The notes beneath the pieces were generated by a model. It searched no databases and was not told where the DNA came from. It saw only the letters and a program-made list of their open reading frames with translations. This document shows positions 1 to 6,450 of a DNA stretch of 12,611 nucleotides, in pieces (the first letter of the stretch is position 1; each line of letters begins with the position of its first letter). The stretch comes from Candidatus Margulisiibacteriota bacterium (lineage in GTDB: Bacteria; Margulisbacteria; WOR-1; O2-12-FULL-45-9; XYB2-FULL-48-7), in NCBI GenBank assembly GCA_028717325.1, contig JAQUOB010000020.1, positions 1 to 12,611 on the forward strand, given 5' to 3'. Made by a program: the position numbers and the translations under genes.

Positions 1-51
1 ATGATGTATCAAACGCCCTTCGGCCAGGCCGCGGCCAAACGGCTGCGCTAG
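1..51 (+). CDS. Possible C-terminal end of an upstream gene (partial)
   Basis: Frame 1 is open from the window edge to a TAG at 49-51 and would give a short basic tail ending in AAAKRLR. Frame 3 is also open from the edge to a TAA at 87-89, with a tail ending in KIEGV only four bases before the next gene. I cannot tell which frame, if either, is the real upstream gene, because too little sequence is present. No family can be named. Confidence 0.25.
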   Translation: MMYQTPFGQAAAKRLR

Positions 52-62
52 CGAAAATTCGA

Positions 63-90
63 TTGACAGAAAAAATAGAAGGAGTATAAT
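63..90 (+). promoter_or_regulatory. Consensus-like sigma70 promoter overlapping the ribosome site of the first gene
   Basis: TTGACA (63-68) and TATAAT (85-90) both match the housekeeping-sigma consensus exactly, with a 16-bp spacer. The -10 box ends three bases before the ATG at 94, so a transcript would be expected to start near 97, after that ATG. The ribosome site AGAAGGAG (77-84) lies in the spacer. Either the match is accidental, or transcripts from it use the GTG at 112, which has AAAGGA at 100-105. Confidence 0.4.
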
Positions 91-93
91 AAA

Positions 94-2070
94 ATGACTA
101 AAGGAAAAACTGTGACAAGAAAATTATTAATTATTATTGTCGGATTAGTCCTTTTCAATTCGTTGGCCTTCGCGAGCTGGAATACACTCACCAAAGAAGC
201 CCCCGCCCAAAACCTTACCGCCGATTTTTTTATCGATAAAAATACCGGCTTTGCCGTCGGCGCGGCGGGGACCGTGCTCAAGACGGTCAACCAGGGCGGT
301 TCGTTCACTTATCAGGCGGTCGGCGCCGCGACGATCAATGACGTCATCTTCCCAGCCGCGGGCGAAGGCTACCTCATGACTAACGGCAAGCTCTACCGAT
401 CGACGGATACGGGGGCGACCTTTGGCGATATCACGCCGGCCGCGCTGGCCGGCTTTTACTTTCTCAAAGGCGGCTACTCCGGCACCAACCGGGTGTTCTC
501 CGCTTATCCCGGCAGCGGCACGACCAGTTATTTATACAGCTCGACCGATAGCGGCGCGACTTTTTCCACCTCTTCGATCGCCGACTTCCAGATCTACGGC
601 GCAACCTTGACCAGCGACTCGACCTGGACCTGGGGACAGACGGTCTCGACCGGTTCGTACATCATTACAAAAAATAATACGACGGTTTTTACCGGTACCT
701 CGAAGATCAACAAGGTTTTCTTCCTTGACAAGGATACCGGCTTCGCCGTCGGGGATAACGGCTCCTTTGAGACCACGACGAACGGCGGCACCAGCTGGAC
801 GGAGAGGGCGGGCAAAGTCGTTGCCGCCATCGGCGCGGCCAAGAATTTGAAATCGGTCTATTTTATTAGTTCACTGATCGGCTGGGCGGTGGGCGATAAC
901 GGGACGATCATCTTTACCAAGGACGGCGGCAACAGTTTTACTTATTATAATCCCGGCAGTGCCGGCCTCGATACGGCGGTCAATTTACGCGACATCTATA
1001 TTATCTTTTTGGCGGACAACGTGGTCCATGCTTATGTTGTCGGCGATAACGGCAACGTCTACAAGCTCGGGGCGCCGTCGATCACCGCGGTTGCTCCGAA
1101 TTCAAAAATGCAGGGTTGGGTCGGCACGGTGGAGGTGACGGGTACTGATTTTGGCAGCGGCCTAGCTTTGACCGCTTCGGGCAGCGGCGTCCAGTTCTTT
1201 TCTTCCACGGCGGAAACAACGACCAAGGCAAGCGGCGTCGTGATCGTCGGCCAGAGCGCGGCGGCCAGCGCGAGAGAGATAACGGTCACCAATGCCGATC
1301 TGACCACGGCGAGTCTGGCGGGCTCCTTCACCGTCACGGGCAACAACGGGTTGGTCACGGTCAGTGACGTTTGGTTCAATCTCGGCGAGCCCGACCAGCA
1401 CTTATACCAGCCCCTCCTGGTGCCGCTCGATATCACTCCTTCGCCGACGATCAGCTTTGAGGTGGCGTCAACGGCTCCCCTGACCGCCGCCACATTGAAC
1501 CTCAAAGTGCTTTTGCAACAAAGCGGGGCTTACACCCAGGTCTATTATCTGCCCAGCAGTGCGGCGACTCTCAAGACGGCTAACCACGCTAATGTTTCTT
1601 TCACGTTCCCGGCCACGCTGGCCCAGGGGATCGCGACCATTGAGCTCTACGCCGAAGACAGCATCGGCAATGTCGGCCGGACCCCACTGACCGTGCGGGT
1701 GCCGGCGCCGGCGCCGGGGCCGGTTTCCGGCGGCGGTGGATTTATTGCGGGCGGCAAGGTCCTCGACCCGGACAAGCCGACGGTCCTTAATCTTAAATTC
1801 CCCGATACTTATTTGCCGCAGGGCTTTACTCTGGTGTTTATCAGCGGGCCCGGCGGGGACGTGGCCTACAAAAAATCTTTTGGTGCCCCCGTGCGCGCTT
1901 CGGCGATTTCGGGGACGGTCAAAGTAACGATCAACCCGGCGACGGAATTCGCTTCCCAAAATATTCGCGCCGGCAACATTATTGGTATTGCAACCGATAA
2001 CGCGACCGGCAAGCGGCTGTTGAAATTTACGCTGATGATGCTGCCCGAACCGAGCAAGTTCCAAAAATAG
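94..2070 (+). CDS. Secreted Asp-box beta-propeller protein with TIG and Ig-like domains
   Basis: 658 residues. A Sec signal peptide (about 1-27, basic start, hydrophobic core, cleavage after AFA) points to export. Residues 45-325 are a BNR/Ycf48-like propeller: five Asp-box motifs of the form S/T-x-D/N-x-G-x-S/T-F/W are visible at 64-71, 103-110, 150-157, 228-235 and 275-282, with GFAVG or GWAVG strands beside three of them. Residues 328-415 look like an IPT/TIG domain and 420-535 like an Ig-type sandwich. A Pro-Ala linker (536-545, encoded by tandem GCCGGC units at 1701-1723) and a Gly-rich stretch lead to an unassigned C-terminal domain. No catalytic residues, SLH repeats or membrane anchor are seen. 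Such propellers often bind partners or glycans, but the ligand here is unknown. ATG 94 has AGAAGGAG nine bases upstream; GTG 112 is a credible alternative start. The next gene follows after 16 bp. Confidence 0.85.
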   Translation: MTKGKTVTRKLLIIIVGLVLFNSLAFASWNTLTKEAPAQNLTADFFIDKNTGFAVGAAGTVLKTVNQGGSFTYQAVGAATINDVIFPAAGEGYLMTNGKLYRSTDTGATFGDITPAALAGFYFLKGGYSGTNRVFSAYPGSGTTSYLYSSTDSGATFSTSSIADFQIYGATLTSDSTWTWGQTVSTGSYIITKNNTTVFTGTSKINKVFFLDKDTGFAVGDNGSFETTTNGGTSWTERAGKVVAAIGAAKNLKSVYFISSLIGWAVGDNGTIIFTKDGGNSFTYYNPGSAGLDTAVNLRDIYIIFLADNVVHAYVVGDNGNVYKLGAPSITAVAPNSKMQGWVGTVEVTGTDFGSGLALTASGSGVQFFSSTAETTTKASGVVIVGQSAAASAREITVTNADLTTASLAGSFTVTGNNGLVTVSDVWFNLGEPDQHLYQPLLVPLDITPSPTISFEVASTAPLTAATLNLKVLLQQSGAYTQVYYLPSSAATLKTANHANVSFTFPATLAQGIATIELYAEDSIGNVGRTPLTVRVPAPAPGPVSGGGGFIAGGKVLDPDKPTVLNLKFPDTYLPQGFTLVFISGPGGDVAYKKSFGAPVRASAISGTVKVTINPATEFASQNIRAGNIIGIATDNATGKRLLKFTLMMLPEPSKFQK

Positions 2071-2086
2071 CAACCAAACTTAATAA

Positions 2087-4090
2087 ATGAAGACAGCAAA
2101 ACCAAAAATTTGGCGCCCGGCGGTCGTTGGGTCGGCAATAACAATTGTCATTTTGTTGTTTATCTTCCTGCCCGGGTTTGCCTACGGTTATTCGGCCATG
2201 GACCCGACCCGCCTGGTGCCTGACGCCCGCGTACTTGGACTGGGCAAGGCCTTTATCGGTCTGGCGGAAGGGACGAGCGCGATCTACACCAATCCGGCCG
2301 GTCTTGCCGAAGCTCCCAGCTGGCAGATCACCTCGATGTCCGGCAAATTCCTCGACGAATACAGCTATCTGTCGTTTTCCGGTCTTTATCCGACCACGGC
2401 CGGCGTCTTCGGCCTGGCCTATGTCGGCTCTTCGATCGGCGGCGCCTTTGCTACGACCATCGAAGCGGGCTCCGATCCGGCCGACCCGATCTACGTGATC
2501 GATACTTCCCAGCCGGAGATGGGCAACCGTAACGGGGTGCTGGCCCTCTCTTACGGCAACAAGGCGGACAAAGTTGACTGGCTCAAAAAACTGCCGATAG
2601 CCGAGAGATTATCTTTCGGCGCCACGCTCAAGCTTTTTACCGCGTCGCTGTTCGGCGACAGCATCACGGGCGGCGATGCTTCGGGCATGGACCTTGATCT
2701 CGGCGCCAAGTTTTACCCGCCGCAAAAATGGATGACCTTCGGGCTGGCGGTCCAGAACATCCTCCCTTTCTCAATGGGCGGCAAGCTGCGTTATGCTTCG
2801 GGACATGAAGAGAATTATCCGGCCGTCGTGGAAGGCGGCTCGGTCTTCCGGATACTGGGCAAAGAGAACGCGCTCCGCACGCTGGGCGACCATGACGTCA
2901 AGCTGATGGTCGATTTTGACAATTACCCGTCGGTCAAGGGCTATCCGATCGTCCTGCACGTCGGCGCGGAGTGGAAGCCCATTTCCCTGCTGACCATCAG
3001 GGGGGCGATCGACCAGGACGCGGTCGGGGACGGCGCCGGCGGCTTGACGACGGTCTCTGACAACGCGTTCGGCGTCGGCCTCAACGTCGGCGGCTTTAAT
3101 TTTGATTACGCCTACCATACTTTTGCCGGCGCGCCCAACATCGACAACAGCTATTTCTCGCTCTCTTACGGCCTGGTGCCGCCGCCGCCGCAGATCACCG
3201 AGAAGCTTGTCTTGAAACTGCCGCCGGACAAGGTGATCACCTTTGAAGCGGCGACCAAGGTCGCCGGCACGATCATCGACCCGTCGGCGCGCAAGCTGAC
3301 CATCAGCGGTACGCTGACAAAATTCGGCCTCAAGGGTGAGTTTGACACGAATTACGACCTGAAGGTGGGCAAGAACAAGGTCGTGGCCAGCATTTATGAT
3401 AATAACAATAAGATCATGCAATCAAAATCGGCGCGGTTGCTGCGCCTCTTGACCTTCCCCGACGTACCGGTCGGCTACTGGGTTGACGTGCCGACCTCGC
3501 TGCTCGCGATGCAGAACGTCATCACCGGCTATCCCGACGGCACTTTCCGGCCGACCGGCAATATCACGCGGGCCGAGATGTGTACATTATTAATGAAGAC
3601 GGTTGACCAGATCACTGGCTACGGGGCGGCGGCGAGAGGCACGCTGGAGGCCGCCCTGGCGACCCGCGAAGCGGCGGCTCTCCTGGCCCGCACCACCGCG
3701 GCCGTCAAGTTCAAAGACGTCAGCGCCAAGCACTGGGCGGCCGGCTTTATCGACAAAGCGGCCCGGCTCGGCGTGGTCAAGGGTTATCCCGGCAATGTCT
3801 TTAAACCGAACGGCAAGATCACCCGGGCGGAGGGCCTGGCCATGATCGCCCGGTTCGCCGGCATCTCCGAGGAGGCGTACGAGAACCAGTTCCTCGACCT
3901 GTCGACTTATCATTGGGCGGCCAAGATAGTCGCTGGCGCTTATAAGGCGGGCCTGTTAGAATTCCTCAAGGGCAAGTCGTTTGAAGCGAACAAGCTGCTC
4001 CTGCGCGAAGAGACCGTCGAGATGATCTATCGCACCAAGGCGGCGCAGGATCTACTGGGCCAGGATTTGCTGAACTGGGATACTTATTGA
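2087..4090 (+). CDS. PorV/PorQ-like outer-membrane barrel with C-terminal SLH repeats
   Basis: 667 residues. A long hydrophobic signal sequence (1-34) precedes a beta-barrel of the PorV/PorQ (UPF0164) type at about 35-362. The family hallmark is the N-terminal stretch ARVLGLGKAF followed by AIYTNPAGLA, and strands alternate with Gly and aromatic residues up to SYFSLSYGL. A Pro-rich break (VPPPPQ) leads to an Ig-like spacer (about 370-455). Three SLH repeats follow: 456-506 (FPDVPVGYW, then ITGYPDGTFRP, ITRAE), 540-590 (FKDVSAKHW, VKGYP, ITRAE) and a degenerate one at 602-650. A helical Ala-rich insert separates the first two. Barrel termini of this type lie in the periplasm and SLH repeats bind cell-wall polymers, so a role tethering outer membrane to peptidoglycan is inferred. 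No Shine-Dalgarno precedes ATG 2087; an in-frame TAA directly upstream excludes an earlier start. Coupling to the previous gene is possible. Confidence 0.85.
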   Translation: MKTAKPKIWRPAVVGSAITIVILLFIFLPGFAYGYSAMDPTRLVPDARVLGLGKAFIGLAEGTSAIYTNPAGLAEAPSWQITSMSGKFLDEYSYLSFSGLYPTTAGVFGLAYVGSSIGGAFATTIEAGSDPADPIYVIDTSQPEMGNRNGVLALSYGNKADKVDWLKKLPIAERLSFGATLKLFTASLFGDSITGGDASGMDLDLGAKFYPPQKWMTFGLAVQNILPFSMGGKLRYASGHEENYPAVVEGGSVFRILGKENALRTLGDHDVKLMVDFDNYPSVKGYPIVLHVGAEWKPISLLTIRGAIDQDAVGDGAGGLTTVSDNAFGVGLNVGGFNFDYAYHTFAGAPNIDNSYFSLSYGLVPPPPQITEKLVLKLPPDKVITFEAATKVAGTIIDPSARKLTISGTLTKFGLKGEFDTNYDLKVGKNKVVASIYDNNNKIMQSKSARLLRLLTFPDVPVGYWVDVPTSLLAMQNVITGYPDGTFRPTGNITRAEMCTLLMKTVDQITGYGAAARGTLEAALATREAAALLARTTAAVKFKDVSAKHWAAGFIDKAARLGVVKGYPGNVFKPNGKITRAEGLAMIARFAGISEEAYENQFLDLSTYHWAAKIVAGAYKAGLLEFLKGKSFEANKLLLREETVEMIYRTKAAQDLLGQDLLNWDTY

Positions 4091-4156
4091 TGTCTGTCCT
4101 CCGAAGCTCCGAGTTTATCGAGGAGCGTAGGAGGATTGAATTGGGATACGTATTAA
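4071..4156 (+). repeat. Duplicated gene tail: two in-frame copies encoding LNWDTY-stop
   Basis: The last 20 bases of the barrel-SLH gene (4071-4090) recur at 4137-4156 with 17 of 20 identical. The three differences are AAC/AAT, ACT/ACG and TGA/TAA, so both copies encode NWDTY-stop; the codon before each is also Leu. The copies are 66 bp apart, in the same reading frame, and the second TAA ends one base before the ATG of the next gene (4158). Confidence 0.8.
4097..4135. repeat. Palindromic element (REP-like hairpin) between two genes
   Basis: TCCTCC (4097-4102) pairs with GGAGGA (4130-4135), and GCTCC (4106-4110) pairs with GGAGC (4122-4126). The arms are separated by a symmetric GAA/GTA internal loop and an 11-base apical loop. 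There is no T-run after it, so it does not look like a standard intrinsic terminator. Its form resembles dispersed intergenic palindromes (REP/MITE-like). The right arm GGAGGA could also act as a masked ribosome site, but it lies 22 bases from ATG 4158, which is too far for normal use. Confidence 0.6.
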
Positions 4157-4157
4157 T

Positions 4158-4532
4158 ATGGCGATAACGAATAAAGACGTAGAAAAATTAAAAGAAGTTT
4201 TTGCGACAAAGGAAGACCTAAAGTCCTTTGCGACGAAAGAAGACCTAAAGTCCTTTGCGACGAAAGAAGACCTAAAGGCCTTTGCGACGAAGGAAGGCCT
4301 AAAGGTCTTTGCGACAAAAGATGAATTGACGACTTCGATTAATGGTCTTAGAACCGAACTCATTGAGAAGATTGACGACAGTGCCAAAGAAGTGAAGAGG
4401 GAAATTCTGGGCGGATTGGATAAGGTCATGGGTGAACTAGCTAAAATCAGAGATGAGCAGACGTGCGCAAGGGGCAAGGACCGCGAACAGGATCACCGGT
4501 TGGATAAGTTGGAAGCAAAAGTCGGCGTGTAA
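4158..4532 (+). CDS. Small coiled-coil protein with five nonapeptide repeats
   Basis: 124 residues, no signal peptide or membrane segment, so probably cytoplasmic, unlike its neighbours. After a short charged start (1-14), five 9-residue units of the form FATKEDLKS run from residue 15 to 59. The last two units are degenerate (FATKEGLKV, FATKDELTT). Residues 60-118 are charged, Leu/Ile-spaced and strongly helical, consistent with a coiled coil. ATKEDL-type repeats occur in bacterial coiled-coil proteins of unknown function, including DUF1640/CCDC90-like ones; I treat this as resemblance only. There is one Cys (in QTCARGKDRE). No good Shine-Dalgarno lies near the ATG, which sits one base after the second duplicated stop codon (4154-4156), so it may once have been translated by coupling to the barrel-SLH gene. 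Function unknown. Confidence 0.75.
   Translation: MAITNKDVEKLKEVFATKEDLKSFATKEDLKSFATKEDLKAFATKEGLKVFATKDELTTSINGLRTELIEKIDDSAKEVKREILGGLDKVMGELAKIRDEQTCARGKDREQDHRLDKLEAKVGV
4200..4334 (+). repeat. Tandem 27-bp repeat, five units
   Basis: Units at 4200-4226, 4227-4253, 4254-4280, 4281-4307 and 4308-4334 each encode nine residues starting FATK. The first three are nearly identical at DNA level (TTTGCGAC followed by an A-rich stretch and GACCTAAAG), while the fourth and fifth have drifted. Near-identity at synonymous sites suggests recent expansion by slippage or unequal recombination, so copy number may vary between strains. Confidence 0.85.
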
Positions 4533-4559
4533 ACGTCGATAAACAGTTGAATAGAAAAA

Positions 4560-4565
4560 GGGAGG
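4560..4565 (+). promoter_or_regulatory. Ribosome binding site fixing the start at 4574
   Basis: GGGAGG ends eight bases before ATG 4574. This favours 4574 over an in-frame TTG at 4547, which would add nine charged residues in front of the signal peptide. Confidence 0.8.
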
Positions 4566-4573
4566 ACAATGAT

Positions 4574-6364
4574 ATGTTGAAAAAAATATTGACGGCAGGT
4601 TTAATGATGGTGGTGATGGTGATCCTAGTTGGCACCGGCTGGGCGGCGATCCCGAAGGCGATCAGTTTGCAAGGTATTTTAAAGACCACTGCCGGCGCTG
4701 TCCCGGCGAGCGGCACGCTTATTAAGATCGATATTGATGATGGTGCTGTCTGGACAACAACTTACACCCTTAAATATGAAGGTCAGGGCTCATCAACGCC
4801 ACAGACGACGATCTGGATAAATCAAGACACGGGCTTTTTTAATATGGGGCTTAATTTATCCGCCGCACCTAGTGATTTGTTCAATACAGATCATTATCTC
4901 GCGTTCACGATCGGCGGGCAAGTCGTGGGGACCCAGGTTCTTCGGTCGGTCCCCTACGCCTTCCGCGCGCAGTCGGCGGAGGATAATGTTTTAAAAACTG
5001 GCGATACTATGACGGGTGTCTTGACGGCAGAAGGTCTTGTGCTCGGCTCTCCCGGAACGATCACTTCATCCCCAAGGATTTTAACCGACGGGATGATTAT
5101 GGCGACCGGTACCGGCGCGGACAATAGAAAAACGGTTTATCTTACCGTAGGCGGAGGAAGCCCTGTAATGACCGCTTATGATTATGCTAATGCTAAAGTC
5201 CTGCCTCTCTCACTGAATCCGTTTGGGAATTTATGGGTTGGAGGCACTAGCAGTTTAGTTACTATGGAGGGGACCGTCAACATGAGAGGCGCTGTCAGCA
5301 TGAGCAATCAGGTTGCCGTTGGAACAACGAGTATCGGATCGGCCAAACTGGCAGTGATGAACGGGAATGTCGGAATCGGTATAACGGGCCCAATAGTCCC
5401 GCTTCATGTTTCAGGCGGTGGCGCGGCGGTCCTGGCCCTGGATTCATCGACAAAATTGCTTGTTGATAATACAGGCAACGGGGTGGTCGCGCAATTCAAT
5501 AATGCCGCTGGATCGGACCAGGAAACCTTGTTGGGCTTCTCCTATCGCCAGGGTGCCGGCGTGCCTCCGGTTTCTCTGGGCTACCGTATTGATCCCGGCC
5601 TTGTTGGCTGGAATAATACCACGAAGGGGTCATTGGTGTTTAAAACTAGAGATGTAACGTCAGCGACTGCTCCGACAGAGCGAATGCGCATTGCCAGCAA
5701 CGGTAATGTTGGGATCGGAACAGCGAATCCCGGGACAGCTAAATTAGCTGTGATGGGAGGGACTGTCGCGATCGGGACGACGGAGCCCAATACTTATTAT
5801 AAATTGGATGTTATTAACGATAATGGTGCCGCAATAAATTGCACGAGTGCCAATTCGTACGCGCTTGATGCCACGTCTTATTCGAGTACAATACCGGCCC
5901 TATATGCCTACAATACTAACGGGCCAGCGCTTTATGCTGGAGGTAAGACTAAGTCTACTATTTCCGGCGGCGTGGCCTTGCAAGGGTTAACGTCTTATTA
6001 TTCCGGATATAAGTTAACAATCAATCCTACTACCGGAGATGTTTATTATACAAATGATGGTAATTCTTCGAAAAGATACAAAGATAATATTCAACCCTTA
6101 AACGATGATTTTTATAAAATACTTCAGGCCAAGCCGAAAACCTTTACTTATAAAGATACGGGGAATAAAGATATCGGCTATATCGCCGAAGACATCGATG
6201 AGCTGGGACTTAAGAACCTGGTTATCTACAATAAAGACGGCCAGCCCGATGCCTTAAAATATGATAAAATCCCGCTTTATATTTTGGAAATTGTGAAAGC
6301 ACAGCAAACCCAGATCGAGAAACAGCAGAAGGAGATCGACGAACTGAAGGCCCGCCTACACTAA
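4574..6364 (+). CDS. Secreted fibre/adhesin with C-terminal Peptidase_S74 intramolecular chaperone
   Basis: 596 residues from ATG 4574. Signal peptide 1-24 (cleavage after GWA). An N-terminal beta domain ends in SVPYAFRAQSAE (125-136), a motif common in bacterial fibre-like surface proteins. The middle carries beta-repeats with VGIGT-type motifs (NVGIGI at 265-270, ERMRIASNGNVGIGTANP at 369-386, VAIGTTEP at 398-405); SAKLAVM/TAKLAVM at 256-262 and 388-394 shows an internal duplication. Residues 498-596 form an S74 (endosialidase-type) chaperone: SSKRYKDNI with the expected catalytic Ser498 and Lys503, IGYIAEDIDEL, and a terminal coiled coil (about 575-596). In this family the domain trimerises the fibre, then cleaves itself off just before the Ser. 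The usual Asp after Ser is Ser here. A hairpin overlaps the stop codon. The DNA for about 410-525 is markedly AT-rich compared with neighbours. Phage origin is possible, but no phage gene is nearby and the signal peptide argues for a cell-surface protein. Confidence 0.88.
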   Translation: MLKKILTAGLMMVVMVILVGTGWAAIPKAISLQGILKTTAGAVPASGTLIKIDIDDGAVWTTTYTLKYEGQGSSTPQTTIWINQDTGFFNMGLNLSAAPSDLFNTDHYLAFTIGGQVVGTQVLRSVPYAFRAQSAEDNVLKTGDTMTGVLTAEGLVLGSPGTITSSPRILTDGMIMATGTGADNRKTVYLTVGGGSPVMTAYDYANAKVLPLSLNPFGNLWVGGTSSLVTMEGTVNMRGAVSMSNQVAVGTTSIGSAKLAVMNGNVGIGITGPIVPLHVSGGGAAVLALDSSTKLLVDNTGNGVVAQFNNAAGSDQETLLGFSYRQGAGVPPVSLGYRIDPGLVGWNNTTKGSLVFKTRDVTSATAPTERMRIASNGNVGIGTANPGTAKLAVMGGTVAIGTTEPNTYYKLDVINDNGAAINCTSANSYALDATSYSSTIPALYAYNTNGPALYAGGKTKSTISGGVALQGLTSYYSGYKLTINPTTGDVYYTNDGNSSKRYKDNIQPLNDDFYKILQAKPKTFTYKDTGNKDIGYIAEDIDELGLKNLVIYNKDGQPDALKYDKIPLYILEIVKAQQTQIEKQQKEIDELKARLH

Positions 6365-6377
6365 AGTTTCGGCGGGC
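6350..6377. terminator. Hairpin across the S74 gene stop codon, weak terminator candidate
   Basis: GCCCGCC (6350-6356) pairs with GGCGGGC (6371-6377) around a 14-base loop that contains the TAA stop (6362-6364). No T-tract follows, so it may slow ribosomes or RNase, or act as a poor terminator. It is the only hairpin I found between the fibre gene and the following operon. Confidence 0.35.
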
Positions 6378-6424
6378 AAGCGATGGTCAAGAAATAGAGG
6401 GACAGCCGGGTAGATAGGTCGATC

Positions 6425-6442
6425 GGTGGTTAGGTGGTTGGG
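6425..6442 (+). promoter_or_regulatory. G-rich tract, possible two-tetrad G-quadruplex before a start codon
   Basis: Five G-runs (GG-T-GG-TTA-GG-T-GG-TT-GGG) end eight bases before ATG 6451. Four GG runs with loops of 1-3 bases fit a two-layer quadruplex. No normal Shine-Dalgarno is present: AGGTGG at 6432-6437 is 13 bases away and AGAAG at 6446-6450 touches the ATG. The tract could therefore influence translation of the operon's first gene. Confidence 0.35.
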
Positions 6443-6450
6443 TTTAGAAG

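Noticed and set aside
1701..1723. GCCGGC tandem units as a regulatory repeat
   Set aside because: They encode a Pro-Ala linker in the middle of a gene; codon choice explains them.
1468..2073. Reverse-strand frame of about 200 residues under the first gene
   Set aside because: Arg-rich, low-complexity translation typical of the antisense of a G+C-rich gene; the forward strand has signal peptide and domain motifs.
2771..3421. Reverse-strand frame of about 216 residues under the barrel-SLH gene
   Set aside because: Antisense of clear barrel strands, no plausible domain, no ribosome site.
4088..4156. TGA read as a sense codon (recoding), joining the two NWDTY tails; the gene at 6451 also ends TGA with an in-frame TAA soon after
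   Set aside because: Long genes here have no internal TGA and use TGG for Trp, and the first tail already ends as a complete motif, so a standard code with a duplicated tail fits better.
4200..4334. CRISPR-like array
   Set aside because: Units are contiguous 27-mers without spacers and are read in frame as protein.
4115..4477. Reverse-strand frame rich in SSFVAK repeats
   Set aside because: It is the mirror of the 27-bp repeat of the forward gene; the forward product is charged and coiled-coil-like, with a sensible start.
4547..4573. TTG start for the S74 fibre gene nine codons upstream
   Set aside because: It has no ribosome site of its own; GGGAGG at 4560-4565 is placed for ATG 4574, which also gives a normal signal peptide.
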